A stretch of DNA of 64,000 nucleotides from Fidelibacterota bacterium SCGC AAA298-D23. GTDB lineage: Bacteria; Fidelibacterota; Marinisomatia; Marinisomatales; Marinisomataceae. The position numbers and the translations under genes are program-made. The first letter of the stretch is position 1. Every line of letters begins with the position of its first letter. The DNA is taken from positions 43,218 through 107,217 of the forward strand of contig AQSI01000002.1 in the NCBI GenBank assembly GCA_000402655.1. The letters are read 5' to 3'. Below, piece after piece: positions 17,091-26,019 of the stretch. Below the pieces are notes generated by a model. The model searched no databases and was not told the origin of the DNA. It saw only the letters and a list, made by a program, of their open reading frames with translations.

Positions 17091-18433
17091 TTATTTTTAA
17101 GAATATTTATACCATTTTCATTTTTAATCAAATCAAAAGAATCAAATAAATCACCAATTGCAGTATAAGACCTGTAGGAGAGTTTATTTCCATCAATTGA
17201 TATAACCTGAAATAACTGTTTGTCTGCTCCTGCTTTGTGTCTTGTAGCCTCATATTGATTCCAACTAGGCTTAATATCATATTGTTTTGGTCCACTCACA
17301 GATACAACATATACTGTGCCAGTAGCATCTTTAATATTAGTTCCAGTTAATAAATTTTTTTCATAAAGACTTTCTGAACCTCTTGCATACGTATGATCAT
17401 GTCCTTGAAGTGCTAAATCAACACCGTATTTATCAAATAATGGTTTCCATCGTTTTCGTCTTTCAGGATAGTCTCTCTTAGTTGTTGCAGAGTATAATGG
17501 ATGATGAAAAAAGGCAATTGTCCACTTGTGCGGATTATTTTTTAAAACAGTTTCTAACCATTCCATTTGTTCATCAATCATTACATTACTATTTAAAGCA
17601 ATAAATCGAACACCCTGGTAATCCAAAAAATAGTTGGTTTCAAGAAGTTCGCTTATACCATTATTTGGCAATGTAAATTGATGATTCCATTGGATAGATA
17701 ATGTTTTTTTTCTTATTGGAATATCTTTTTGATACAACGGTCTATATTCATGGTTTCCAGGAACTGCTAATGAAGGAAGGGTTCTATGAATCCAACCACC
17801 AGCAGTAAACCATTCGTGCCATTCTTCTTCGTTATGGGCATCATCAATCAAATCTCCAGCATGTAAAATAAAGCTTGCTTCAGGTGCTTTTTTATAACTT
17901 TCTCTAATTAATCTTGACCATAAATCATAAATGTAATTTTGGGCATCTCCGACATATAGAAAAGAGAATGGCTCATTAGTCTTATGAGCAGTGGTAAATT
18001 GTATCCACTCGCTCCAATGCTTACCATCACCAACACGATATGCATAGGTGGTATTGGGTTTTAATCCAGTAAAAGTAACTGAATGATAATTATGATTTAA
18101 AGTCTTAAAAGATTTTTTTGAATTTAAATAGTGATTTACAATATTTGAATATCTCAAATTAGAAGTTTTTGCAATAAACCTTTCTGATTCCAATACAAAT
18201 TTTGGATCAGCTTTAGCTTCAGCAATTTCACCAAATCCACTATTTATTTCTCTGCTGGTTCTCCACGTTACGCTGACCGTAGTGGCTGGATCATCAGAAT
18301 AATTCAATAAAATATGATCAGGGAATTTTTTAGGATTACTCCAGTTCTTATCAAATTCAGTTTTTTTAGGAAAAGATTGAGCAAAAATCATTGTGCTCAA
18401 TAATAATGTCATTAAAGTTAGTTTTTTATGCAC
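17087..18433 (-). CDS. Secreted purple-acid-phosphatase-like metallophosphoesterase
   Basis: This 448-residue protein has a signal peptide (cleavage after about residue 18), an N-terminal fibronectin-like domain (SDDPATTVSVTWRT) and a calcineurin-like domain. The metal-ligand blocks are visible in order: YVGDAQ, HAGDLIDDAHNE, PGNHEY, FFHHPLYS and QGHDHTYARG. The probable role is release of phosphate from organic phosphoesters in the periplasm. A PhoD-like phosphatase is encoded divergently 78 bases away, which suggests a small phosphate-scavenging pair. Confidence 0.82.
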   Translation of the reverse strand: MHKKLTLMTLLLSTMIFAQSFPKKTEFDKNWSNPKKFPDHILLNYSDDPATTVSVTWRTSREINSGFGEIAEAKADPKFVLESERFIAKTSNLRYSNIVNHYLNSKKSFKTLNHNYHSVTFTGLKPNTTYAYRVGDGKHWSEWIQFTTAHKTNEPFSFLYVGDAQNYIYDLWSRLIRESYKKAPEASFILHAGDLIDDAHNEEEWHEWFTAGGWIHRTLPSLAVPGNHEYRPLYQKDIPIRKKTLSIQWNHQFTLPNNGISELLETNYFLDYQGVRFIALNSNVMIDEQMEWLETVLKNNPHKWTIAFFHHPLYSATTKRDYPERRKRWKPLFDKYGVDLALQGHDHTYARGSESLYEKNLLTGTNIKDATGTVYVVSVSGPKQYDIKPSWNQYEATRHKAGADKQLFQVISIDGNKLSYRSYTAIGDLFDSFDLIKNENGINILKNN

Positions 18434-18511
18434 CGCTTATTATAACAATTATTTAGTTCATTGCGTAATTAAAAAATAAGATTTAAGTTTTTTGAACAAA
18501 AGGCAGTCAAA

Positions 18512-19528
18512 ATGAAACAAATTTTTTTTATAGTACTTTTCTTACTTACTTCATGCGAAGAAAATCAATCGATTGAAAACATTAAAGATCCCAATGTTTA
18601 TAGTATTGGTTTTGGTTCATGCTTAACTCAAGAACGTTCCATGCCAATTTTTAATAGCATAAAAGCAGAAGATTATGATTTATTTCTTATGTTAGGTGAC
18701 AACGTGTATGGAGATTCAGAACGAGAAGATTTACTTGAATTAAGAGAAGCTTATGATATGCAGCGTCAAAACTTTGATAGTTTTAATTTTGATTTTCCAT
18801 TTGAAGCAATTTGGGATGATCATGACTATGGTTTAAATGATGCTGGAAAAGAATATGCATACAAAGAAGATGCCGAACAGCTATTCTTAGATTTTTGGAA
18901 TGTACCTCAAGATGATATAAGAAGAACAAGACCCGGTTTATACTTTGAATTGATTGAAGATATTGAAGGTATTACTGTTCAAATGCTATTTTTAGATACA
19001 AGATTTTTTAGAGATGCTTTGCTTCCAACTGACGAAAGAGGTGCCCCTGGTAAAGAACGCTATCTTCCCCAAACTGACACTTCAACAAGTATGTTGGGAG
19101 ATGTACAATGGAGTTGGTTAGAGCAAAAAATGGCTTCAGAAGTAGATCATAGAGTTATTGTTTCATCCATTCAGTTTTTAGCCATGGGTCATGGTTGGGA
19201 GGCATGGAAAACAATGCCCCATGAACGTCAAAGATTAATTGATTTAATTGATACATCTTCATCTGATTCTGTATTATTTATTTCTGGAGATAGACATAGA
19301 GGAGGATTATATCAATTAACTTCATCTTCAGGAAAAAATATTGTTGAAATGACATCATCTAGTTTGAATTTGTCATTTACGAATGATGAAGAAGCTGGAC
19401 CTTTGAGAGTTGGCTCTACATTCGTTCAAGAAAACTACGGTGAAATTCTTTTAAATAAATTAACAAACAAATTGACAGTAAATCTTAAAGACAATCAAGG
19501 TAACATCGTTCAGTCTGTTGACTTGTAG
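18512..19528 (+). CDS. PhoD-like phosphodiesterase/alkaline phosphatase, lipoprotein
   Basis: The signal ends in a lipobox (LLTSC), so the enzyme is membrane-anchored. Metal-binding blocks of the PhoD family are present: GSCL, MLGDNVYGD, WDDHDYGLND, LDTRFFRD and SGDRHRGG. The length of 338 residues is short, typical of the compact bacterial PhoD-like group. It hydrolyses phosphomonoesters or diesters, usually with Ca/Fe. It is divergent from the purple acid phosphatase, and the 78-base gap shows no clear Pho box. Confidence 0.82.
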   Translation: MKQIFFIVLFLLTSCEENQSIENIKDPNVYSIGFGSCLTQERSMPIFNSIKAEDYDLFLMLGDNVYGDSEREDLLELREAYDMQRQNFDSFNFDFPFEAIWDDHDYGLNDAGKEYAYKEDAEQLFLDFWNVPQDDIRRTRPGLYFELIEDIEGITVQMLFLDTRFFRDALLPTDERGAPGKERYLPQTDTSTSMLGDVQWSWLEQKMASEVDHRVIVSSIQFLAMGHGWEAWKTMPHERQRLIDLIDTSSSDSVLFISGDRHRGGLYQLTSSSGKNIVEMTSSSLNLSFTNDEEAGPLRVGSTFVQENYGEILLNKLTNKLTVNLKDNQGNIVQSVDL

Positions 19529-19545
19529 TTATTACTTTTATCATA

Positions 19546-20328
19546 ATGCCTGAGATTTCAGAAGTTAAATTAACAGCAGAATTTGTAACACAAGCAAATA
19601 AAAATAGAGTAATAAAAAATGCTTCATTTTTAAGTACAAATAAGCTAAAACTAATTGAAGAGATTGATCTAGCGGGAAAAAAAATTTCAGCTAAAAGTAG
19701 AGGAAAAGAATTAAAATTATTTTTTGATAGCGAGCCAGTTGTTATTTCACTGGGAATGACAGGATGTTTTAAAAACTTTCAAAAAAGAGGTTACAAAAAT
19801 AAACATTGGAAGCATGGGCATATTCGTTTTCGAATGAGTGATGATTCTTGGTTTTGCTGGAGCGATGTTAGAAGGTTTGGAAAAAGCATATCAAAAGATT
19901 GGAATCCAAATAGAGGACCGGATGTTTTCGACGAAGAAAAAGCTTTTCGTAAACATATTATGGACAACTTAAATCATCGAGATTTTTTAAAACCAGCTCA
20001 CACAGCTATTATGAATCAGAAATGGTTTAATGGAATGGGAAATTATCTTAGAGCTGAGATTTTAGGAAAGTGGAATAAGAATCCTTTTCAGCCTCTAAAA
20101 AAGCTTATTAATGAACCTTTTTTAGATCATGTAGTTGAACAGATACATGATACTTATAGATTGGGTGGTGGAGAGCTTTATTCTTGGATGAATGAAAATA
20201 AATCACATCAAGATCAGGCATTTCATAATTGGATGCAATTTTATGGAAAAAAACAAAAAATGACTGATTCACAAGGAAGAACTTTTTGGTATGCAAAAAA
20301 ATGGCATAAAGCACTTAAAGTTTTATAA
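19546..20328 (+). CDS. Fpg/Nei-family DNA glycosylase with zincless finger
   Basis: This base-excision-repair enzyme is of the Fpg/Nei superfamily. The start MPEISEV supplies the catalytic Pro2 and Glu3 after Met removal. The H2TH region contains NQKWFNGMGNYLRAEILGKW. The usual C-terminal four-Cys zinc finger is absent. In its place is a Cys-free hairpin (KQKMTDSQGRTFWYAKKWH) keeping the Arg of the GRT tip, as in zincless-finger NEIL1 and plant Fpg enzymes. The length is 260 residues. The substrate (oxidised purine or pyrimidine) cannot be decided. It lies in the same region as the photolyase gene. Confidence 0.8.
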   Translation: MPEISEVKLTAEFVTQANKNRVIKNASFLSTNKLKLIEEIDLAGKKISAKSRGKELKLFFDSEPVVISLGMTGCFKNFQKRGYKNKHWKHGHIRFRMSDDSWFCWSDVRRFGKSISKDWNPNRGPDVFDEEKAFRKHIMDNLNHRDFLKPAHTAIMNQKWFNGMGNYLRAEILGKWNKNPFQPLKKLINEPFLDHVVEQIHDTYRLGGGELYSWMNENKSHQDQAFHNWMQFYGKKQKMTDSQGRTFWYAKKWHKALKVL

Positions 20329-20336
20329 ATTATAAT

Positions 20337-21572
20337 ATGGATTCATCTATCATAATAACATTTGCCATCCCACTATTTTTTGGATTAATTCTAATTGAAT
20401 TTTTCTACGGTGTTATAACAAAACAAAATAATTATCGAATTAATGATGCTATTACAAGCATGTCTTTGGGTCTCATTAGCCGATTTGTCCCTATTTTAGG
20501 CCTAGGATTTCAATATGTTGTTTATAAAGCAGTAGCAGAGCATTATAACTTAAAGCTGCTTAGCGGCGAAGAAATCTGGGTTTGGGTTACTGCCTTCATA
20601 TTATATGATATTTGTTATTATTGGATGCATAGAATACATCATGAAATTAAAGTGTTTTGGGCAACACATGTTGTACACCATCATGGAGAGGAATTTAACT
20701 TAGCAACTGCATTAAGACAGACTAGTACTGGGTTTTTATGGAAGTGGGTATTTTTTCTTCCGCTTTTTATAATAGGTATTCCTCCTCAAATGTATGTAAC
20801 AGTTGCTGGATTAAATTTAGTCTATCAGTTTTGGGTACATACAGAACACATTGGTAGATTAGGATTTTTAGAATATATATTTGTTACCCCATCTAATCAT
20901 CGAGTACATCATGCACAAAATGAGGATTATCTTGACGCTAACTATGGAGGAGTTTTTATTTTGTGGGATCGTCTTTTTGGAACCTTCATTGATGAAAGAT
21001 CAGATTTAAAACCAGTTTATGGCACTGTTAAACCCTTAAAATCATTTAATCCATTTTGGGCAAATATTGAAGTATTTTATCAGATGATTTTTGATTCTTA
21101 TCACACAGAAAAGTTTACTGATAAAATTAGAGTTTGGTTTTCTCCACCAAATTGGAGACCTGAAGATGTTTCTATGAAATATCCTATCGATAAAAATGAT
21201 TTATCAAGTTTCGAAAAATATGATCCTAATATAAGTTTAAGAGAAAAAATTTTCGCTGGAGCACAATTTACAATTATCAATTTGATGACAATTGTTATGC
21301 TTTTTAATGTTCAAAATTATATTTATTCTGAAATAATTTCTATTGTGTTATTAGTTGTTTCCTCATCAATAACTAACTCATTTATTCTGGACGGTAAAAA
21401 GGTAGGATTTCAAGCTGAGTTATTAAAATCAATACTTGTTTTACTCGGTTTACAGTTTGGATACTTTTCAACTTCGATGAACTTTTTCATTTTATGTTAT
21501 GCTGTATTTACTTTGCTGATTTCAACTTTCATTTTACTTACAAAAGATAGAAAAATTATTTCTCCTGTTTAA
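20337..21572 (+). CDS. Sterol desaturase/fatty acid hydroxylase family protein (alkylglycerol monooxygenase-like)
   Basis: This 411-residue polytopic membrane protein carries the eight-His diiron motif of the family, in HRIHH, HVVHHHGEE, HTEHIG and NHRVHHAQN. The order and the ATALRQT segment after the second motif resemble alkylglycerol monooxygenase (TMEM195)-like enzymes, which hydroxylate lipid chains. Additional membrane segments follow from about residue 305. The start lies eight bases after the glycosylase stop, and an FMO-like gene follows after two bases. A lipid-oxidation role is an inference. Confidence 0.78.
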   Translation: MDSSIIITFAIPLFFGLILIEFFYGVITKQNNYRINDAITSMSLGLISRFVPILGLGFQYVVYKAVAEHYNLKLLSGEEIWVWVTAFILYDICYYWMHRIHHEIKVFWATHVVHHHGEEFNLATALRQTSTGFLWKWVFFLPLFIIGIPPQMYVTVAGLNLVYQFWVHTEHIGRLGFLEYIFVTPSNHRVHHAQNEDYLDANYGGVFILWDRLFGTFIDERSDLKPVYGTVKPLKSFNPFWANIEVFYQMIFDSYHTEKFTDKIRVWFSPPNWRPEDVSMKYPIDKNDLSSFEKYDPNISLREKIFAGAQFTIINLMTIVMLFNVQNYIYSEIISIVLLVVSSSITNSFILDGKKVGFQAELLKSILVLLGLQFGYFSTSMNFFILCYAVFTLLISTFILLTKDRKIISPV

Positions 21573-21574
21573 GC

Positions 21575-22840
21575 ATGATTGAAAATCCAAAAATTGCAAT
21601 AATTGGTGCTGGGCCATCTGGAATAACTGCATTAAAAAACTTAATAACTAATGGATTTAATGCTACATGTTTTGAAATGAATGATCAAATCGGAGGTAAT
21701 TGGGTTTATCAAGATAAAACAGGGCATTCAAGTGTTTTTAAAACAACACATATAATTAGCTCAAAAAAATTCTCAGAATACACTGATTTTCCAATGCCTG
21801 AAGATTATCCAGATTATCCTTCAGGAGCGGAGCTCCTAGCTTACTTTAATAGTTACGTTGAAAAATATAATTTAAAAAAGTTTATAAAATTTAATACAAA
21901 TGTTAAAAAAGCTGTTAACATTGATAACAAGTGGAAGTTATTTTTTAATGATTTAAGCGAAGACTATGATTACTTAGTTGTTGCAAATGGCCACCATTGG
22001 AGTCCAAGAATTCCTACTTTTGAAGGAGAGTTTAGTGGAGAACTTATGCATTCTCACCAATTTAAAAATAATGAATATTTCAAAGATAAATCTGTTTTAG
22101 TTGTTGGCGGCGGTAATTCTGCATGTGATATTGCTGTGGAGGTTAGTAGAGTAGCAAAAAAAACATCAATAAGTATGAGAAGAGGATACCATTTTATTCC
22201 AAAGTTTATGATGGGAATGCCTTCTGATGTATATTATGCTAAATCGCTCTGGATTCCTCAACGTTTAAGGTTAATTTTACAAAAATTAGCGCTGAGAATT
22301 GTCCAAGGTAGTTATAAAGATTATGGCCTGCAAAAACCCGATCATGATATATTGCAATCGCATGCAACTATTAATTCAGAACTTTTATATTTTATTAAGC
22401 ATGGTAAAATAAGTCCGAAAAAAAATATAAGTTGTTTTTCAGGTGACAATGTAGAGTTTATTGATGGAGAAAAAGAAAAATATGATATTGTTATGTTTGC
22501 GACTGGTTATAAAATAAAATTTCCATTTTTTAGCAATTCAACTATTGACTATGAAAATAATGACATTGATTTGTATAATTTTTGCTTTCATCCAGAGTAT
22601 TCTAATTTAATGTTTGTTGGTCTACTACAGCCTTTAGGATGCATTTGGCCCTTATCTGATTTACAGTCGCAGCAAATAGTTAAATATTTAAAGAAAGAGT
22701 GGAAGTTGCCTAAAGATTTTAAAAAAGCTGTTTTTAATCAGCAGAACAATATGCCTTATGATTTTATTGATACTCCTAGACATAAACTTGAAGTTGATTT
22801 TCATGAATTTAGAAAACATTTAAAATCCGAAATCAACTAA
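21575..22840 (+). CDS. Flavin-containing monooxygenase-like protein
   Basis: This 421-residue class B flavoprotein monooxygenase has an FAD-binding motif GAGPSG (11-16), a WVYQ segment, an NADPH-binding motif VVGGGNSACDIA, and the FATGYK block. FMO relatives oxidise N or S atoms of small molecules, including trimethylamine in marine bacteria. The substrate is not assigned here, since the residues defining Tmm cannot be checked by eye. It is two bases downstream of the sterol desaturase-like gene. Confidence 0.8.
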   Translation: MIENPKIAIIGAGPSGITALKNLITNGFNATCFEMNDQIGGNWVYQDKTGHSSVFKTTHIISSKKFSEYTDFPMPEDYPDYPSGAELLAYFNSYVEKYNLKKFIKFNTNVKKAVNIDNKWKLFFNDLSEDYDYLVVANGHHWSPRIPTFEGEFSGELMHSHQFKNNEYFKDKSVLVVGGGNSACDIAVEVSRVAKKTSISMRRGYHFIPKFMMGMPSDVYYAKSLWIPQRLRLILQKLALRIVQGSYKDYGLQKPDHDILQSHATINSELLYFIKHGKISPKKNISCFSGDNVEFIDGEKEKYDIVMFATGYKIKFPFFSNSTIDYENNDIDLYNFCFHPEYSNLMFVGLLQPLGCIWPLSDLQSQQIVKYLKKEWKLPKDFKKAVFNQQNNMPYDFIDTPRHKLEVDFHEFRKHLKSEIN

Positions 22841-22908
22841 TATAAACCTGCTTGTCTAAAATTTTTTTATTTACTAATATTATTTGTTAACAATTTTGGA
22901 GATTTACA

Positions 22909-23328
22909 ATGAAACAGTTTCTAGCATTTCTTTTATTTTTAAATTTTGGGCTTTCCCAATCAGTAGTAACTCTTCAGGATAGTGAAATTGAGATTAATGA
23001 AAATGAAGCAGTTGTAGAAGTATTAGGAATGGTTTGTTCAATGTGCGCCTTTGGAATTGGAGAGGGTTTTTCAAAAACCGACTTCGTTGATAAAACTAAA
23101 TTTAACGATGGCGTCTCAGTTGATATTGATGCTCAGTTTGTTCAAGTTGGTTTATTAAAATCATCTGATGCAAACGCTGAAAAAATTGTACAAGTTATAG
23201 AAGACGCTGGTTATGATGTCAATCAACTTTTCATCCTTCAAAATGAAAAATTAACAAAATTTAGCTTTGACAAGCTTGGAATTTTACAATCGATGGCATT
23301 TAATCTTTCCTCAAATACTGGTAACTAA
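22909..23328 (+). CDS. Secreted HMA-like protein with CxxC motif
   Basis: There is a signal peptide (about 1-17), then a ferredoxin-like fold reminiscent of heavy-metal-associated domains. The motif GMVCSMCAFGI has Cys43 and Cys46, and the domain ends near EDAGYDV, the usual HMA finish. Unlike a classic HMA, the metal motif is MxCxxC with extra residues and an insertion follows. The likely role is periplasmic binding of Cu or another soft metal. It is followed 9 bases later by a small secreted protein, with a clear ribosome site (TTTGGAG) before its own ATG. Confidence 0.6.
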   Translation: MKQFLAFLLFLNFGLSQSVVTLQDSEIEINENEAVVEVLGMVCSMCAFGIGEGFSKTDFVDKTKFNDGVSVDIDAQFVQVGLLKSSDANAEKIVQVIEDAGYDVNQLFILQNEKLTKFSFDKLGILQSMAFNLSSNTGN

Positions 23329-23337
23329 AAATCGTTC

Positions 23338-23940
23338 ATGATAAGAACATTTTTTGCTTTTATATTTTTTCTAAGTGCAATATCAGCTCATCCAGTAATA
23401 TTCAAAAACGGTAAGGTCTTTTGGCTTACCCAAAATCCAAGTTTTAATGATATTAGGTTCGGTGTTTCAAAATCAAGTAATTGGTTGATCGGTGGAAGGT
23501 TTTTAGAGGATAGAAAGTCCAATGAAACTTTTGCATTAATAAATAATAATTTTTTAGCAAAGCGATGGAATAACAGAAATTCTCAAGCAAATCTTTATTT
23601 GCTTTCGAGTGTTGGACTTGATACTAAAAATTCTAAAAGTATGGGAACTATTGGACTGCATGGTGATTGGGAAGATAGACGGTTCATGGTTATGCAAATG
23701 GTAGAATATTATTCCTACAGTAGTGCTGTAGTATCTAATACTCGCTTTGCATACAGTCCTTTTACTGTTGATTATTCAAAAACTTCTACCTGGTTAATAG
23801 CGCATTATCGAGTTGAGTATTCAAACAATAAATATTCATACATGTTTTTTCCAGTCGTTCGATTATTCAAAAAAAATTATCTAGTTGAGATTGGATTTAA
23901 TCAGGATAATTCATTTTTATCATTTATGACACATTTTTAA
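23338..23940 (+). CDS. Small secreted, probably outer-membrane beta-barrel protein
   Basis: This 200-residue protein has a signal peptide (about 1-17, ending SAHP). Alternating hydrophobic stretches and a C-terminal Phe (FLSFMTHF) fit a small outer-membrane beta-barrel. No named family is recognised. It lies 9 bases after the HMA-like gene and probably shares its transcript, which suggests a link with metal handling at the envelope. Confidence 0.5.
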   Translation: MIRTFFAFIFFLSAISAHPVIFKNGKVFWLTQNPSFNDIRFGVSKSSNWLIGGRFLEDRKSNETFALINNNFLAKRWNNRNSQANLYLLSSVGLDTKNSKSMGTIGLHGDWEDRRFMVMQMVEYYSYSSAVVSNTRFAYSPFTVDYSKTSTWLIAHYRVEYSNNKYSYMFFPVVRLFKKNYLVEIGFNQDNSFLSFMTHF

Positions 23941-23998
23941 ATACTAATAATTGATTTTTTAATTCGATTAGTTTAATTTTTAATGAATGCTAAAGCAT

Positions 23999-24121
23999 AT
24001 GAATAATTTATCAAACAGCCTAATTTCAATTTTAGATACTAAAATTGGTTTTTATATATCTTTATTTTTTACTTTGGCTGTTGCATCTTTAATTTTTTTT
24101 AGGGTTCTAATCAGTGGATGA
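23999..24121 (+). CDS. Tiny membrane protein (40 aa)
   Basis: The frame from ATG 23999 to TGA 24119-24121 encodes 40 residues with one strong hydrophobic helix (IGFYISLFFTLAVASLIFF). The next small frame begins one base after its stop. There is no recognisable family. The clustering of four such frames in a region that is otherwise empty makes it more likely to be real, but each alone is uncertain. Confidence 0.35.
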   Translation: MNNLSNSLISILDTKIGFYISLFFTLAVASLIFFRVLISG

Positions 24122-24122
24122 T

Positions 24123-24218
24123 ATGATTGCAAAAATTGTCCATTATTGTTTAGACACAAAATTAGTTTTACTTTTGATTTTTTTGGCATTCGTGCTAAAA
24201 TTATTTAGTGTATATTAA
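24123..24218 (+). CDS. Tiny membrane protein (31 aa)
   Basis: This frame encodes 31 residues with a single hydrophobic helix (LVLLLIFLAFVLKLFSVY). It starts directly after the previous small stop codon (TGATATG). There is no recognised family and its status is uncertain. Confidence 0.3.
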   Translation: MIAKIVHYCLDTKLVLLLIFLAFVLKLFSVY

Positions 24219-24238
24219 AACCAACGAAGGGAATTAAG

Positions 24239-24418
24239 ATGAACTCAAATTCATGGTATCTTTTAATGATTCTTTCAATTTTGATGGCAGTATTACTTTT
24301 TCTTAACGTTCCAGGTTATGAAAACGCTGCATCAGCAAGACAGGTAGGAGTTTTTGTAGGATTATGGGCTCCCACTTTTGGAATCTTAGGAGTACGAGCA
24401 CAATTAAATGAAAAATAA
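24239..24418 (+). CDS. Small membrane protein (59 aa)
   Basis: This frame encodes 59 residues with two hydrophobic segments (WYLLMILSILMAVLLFLNV and VGVFVGLWAPTFGILGV) joined by a polar loop (PGYENAASARQ). A purine-rich GAAGGGAA lies 9 bases before the ATG, and a strong intrinsic terminator begins 19 bases after the stop, so this looks like a genuine small gene ending a transcript. Function is unknown. Confidence 0.6.
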   Translation: MNSNSWYLLMILSILMAVLLFLNVPGYENAASARQVGVFVGLWAPTFGILGVRAQLNEK

Positions 24419-24436
24419 TTAATTTTCATTTTGATT

Positions 24437-24464
24437 AAAGGGGCTTTTAAGCCCCTTTTTTTTT
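24437..24464 (+). terminator. Rho-independent terminator
   Basis: The stem AAAGGGGC/GCCCCTTT is followed by a run of nine T. It closes the small membrane protein unit (24239-24418). Confidence 0.9.
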
Positions 24465-24475
24465 ATATTAGTATC

Positions 24476-24592
24476 ATGATAGAATGGGGACCATTTACTT
24501 TTCAGCATCCGATAGAACTTCCAATGTTCTTTTTATGCATTATTTTTGTAGTATTTATGGTATTCAATCTAGCAATGGATGATGACGACTAA
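24476..24592 (+). CDS. Tiny membrane protein (38 aa) overlapping the GNAT gene
   Basis: The frame from ATG 24476 encodes 38 residues: a short amphipathic start, one helix (PMFFLCIIFVVFMVFNLAM) and a DDDD tail. It lies just after the terminator, and its end overlaps the GNAT start by 14 bases, which would allow coupled translation. No family is known to me. Confidence 0.42.
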   Translation: MIEWGPFTFQHPIELPMFFLCIIFVVFMVFNLAMDDDD

Positions 24593-25046
24593 AATACTTT
24601 CAATTCGAGAGTATGTCCATCAGCTAGATTGGGACAATATTTGTAAAATTCACGATAGTGCAAGACTTATTGAGCTTGATGGATCTGTTACTGAGAAAGC
24701 TTTTATACCACTTATTGATTGTTACAAAGGTGAAGAGCTTTTTAATTCAACAATTTTCATAGGTGAAGTAGAAAATAAAACAATTGGCTTTGTTGCATTT
24801 GACAAACATGAAATAACTTGGCTTTATGTAGATCCTAAGTTTTTTGGAAATGGTTATGGTAGAAGATTATTAGAATTCGTTCTAGAAAAAGCCTTGAGAC
24901 CTACAAAAGTAACAGTATTAAATAATAATTATCGAGCAATTTCATTATATAAATCAATTGGTTTCAATATTATTTCAAAAACTAAAGGTAAGATTCCTTT
25001 AACAGAAATTGAAGCAACTGGATATAAAATGGAAAAGATAAATTAA
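24579..25046 (+). CDS. GNAT-family N-acetyltransferase
   Basis: This 155-residue protein has the acetyl-CoA-binding signature YVDPKFFGNGYGRRLLEFVL (motif A, Q/RxxGxG/A-like) and a motif B region (NNNYRAISLYKSIGF). The substrate is unknown; relatives acetylate protein N-termini or small amines. ATG codons at 24579 and 24582 are equally possible starts. Confidence 0.8.
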   Translation: MMTTKILSIREYVHQLDWDNICKIHDSARLIELDGSVTEKAFIPLIDCYKGEELFNSTIFIGEVENKTIGFVAFDKHEITWLYVDPKFFGNGYGRRLLEFVLEKALRPTKVTVLNNNYRAISLYKSIGFNIISKTKGKIPLTEIEATGYKMEKIN

Positions 25047-25118
25047 AAATTTTTATTTTTTGGTATTTTTTGCCTTAAAACTCTTTTTGATTTAATGAAA
25101 ACAAATTAATTTTAAAAG

Positions 25119-25271
25119 TTGAAAAAAGAAAATCTTCCTTCAAAAATATGCCCAGTATGCGGATTCTCTTTTAATTGGAGAAAAAAATGGAGAAATACCT
25201 GGGAGGATGTCATTTATTGTAGCGAGAAATGTAGAAGAAATAAATCTAAGATTGAAAAAAATGATAAATAA
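25119..25271 (+). CDS. DUF2256 zinc-finger-like protein
   Basis: A 50-residue frame starting at TTG 25119 carries the DUF2256 pattern: [19 protein letters not shown], then a CSEKCRR block. The four Cys (11, 14, 34, 38) probably bind zinc. DUF2256 genes are frequently found beside photolyase/cryptochrome genes, and a photolyase lies two genes downstream here. The stop is 25269-25271, overlapping the nuclease start at 25261. Function is unknown. Confidence 0.8.
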   Translation: MKKENLPSKICPVCGFSFNWRKKWRNTWEDVIYCSEKCRRNKSKIEKNDK

Positions 25272-26019
25272 ATTTATATGTTTAGTATTAATGTTTTCTT
25301 TTTTATTTCCATGGGGAAAGACTGGCCACAGAGCTTCAGGGGAAATAGCTGAAAATTATTTGACTGATAAGACTCGTTCAGAAATCAAAAAAATATTAAA
25401 AGATCCTTCATTGGCTGTTGCAAGTACTTGGGCTGATGAAATGCGTTCTAATCCAGATTTTAGACAATATAGTACGTGGCATTATGTAAATATGCCTTAC
25501 AATGTAAGATATGTAGATTCAAAAAAATCTTCAAAAGGAGATGTAGTACAAGCTATCAAGATTTGTAAAAAAAACTTAAAAGATTCAAATATCAGTCCTG
25601 AAGATAAGGCATTTTATTTACGTTTTCTTGTTCATCTTGTTGGAGATATTCATCAGCCGCTTCATGTCGGTAGGGCAGAAGATCGAGGGGGAAATGATAT
25701 AAAAGTCAAATGGTTTGGAAATGACACAAATCTTCATCGGGTTTGGGACACACATATCATTGACGATTTTCAAATGAGCTACACAGAACTTGCTGAACAT
25801 CTTCAAAATAATTTTAATGTTAGTGATATTTCATTAATGACGGAAGATGAATGGATTGATGAATCACAACAGCTTGTAAATAAGGTTTACTCAAAAGTTA
25901 AAAATGGAGATAACTTGGGATATTCTTATATATATCAAAACTTTGATTTAGTAAAGTTGCAATTATTTACAGCTGGAGTTAGATTGGCAGATACCTTAAA
26001 CGATATATTTGATGAGTAA
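25261..26019 (+). CDS. S1/P1-type zinc-dependent nuclease, secreted
   Basis: I start the gene at ATG 25261, which gives a signal peptide ([17 protein letters not shown]) followed by mature WGKTGHR. The N-terminal Trp and the His five residues later are zinc ligands in S1/P1 nucleases, so this start is strongly preferred over the in-frame ATG at 25207, which lies inside the DUF2256 gene. Further ligands are in [15 protein letters not shown] and WDTHIIDDF. The enzyme degrades single-stranded DNA and RNA outside the cytoplasm, probably for nucleotide or phosphate scavenging. The length is 252 residues. Confidence 0.85.
   Translation: MINKFICLVLMFSFLFPWGKTGHRASGEIAENYLTDKTRSEIKKILKDPSLAVASTWADEMRSNPDFRQYSTWHYVNMPYNVRYVDSKKSSKGDVVQAIKICKKNLKDSNISPEDKAFYLRFLVHLVGDIHQPLHVGRAEDRGGNDIKVKWFGNDTNLHRVWDTHIIDDFQMSYTELAEHLQNNFNVSDISLMTEDEWIDESQQLVNKVYSKVKNGDNLGYSYIYQNFDLVKLQLFTAGVRLADTLNDIFDE

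Noticed and set aside
25207..26019. Longer S1/P1 nuclease frame starting at 25207
   Set aside because: The first 18 codons overlap the DUF2256 gene and would bury the signal peptide; ATG 25261 gives mature N-terminal Trp as the family requires.
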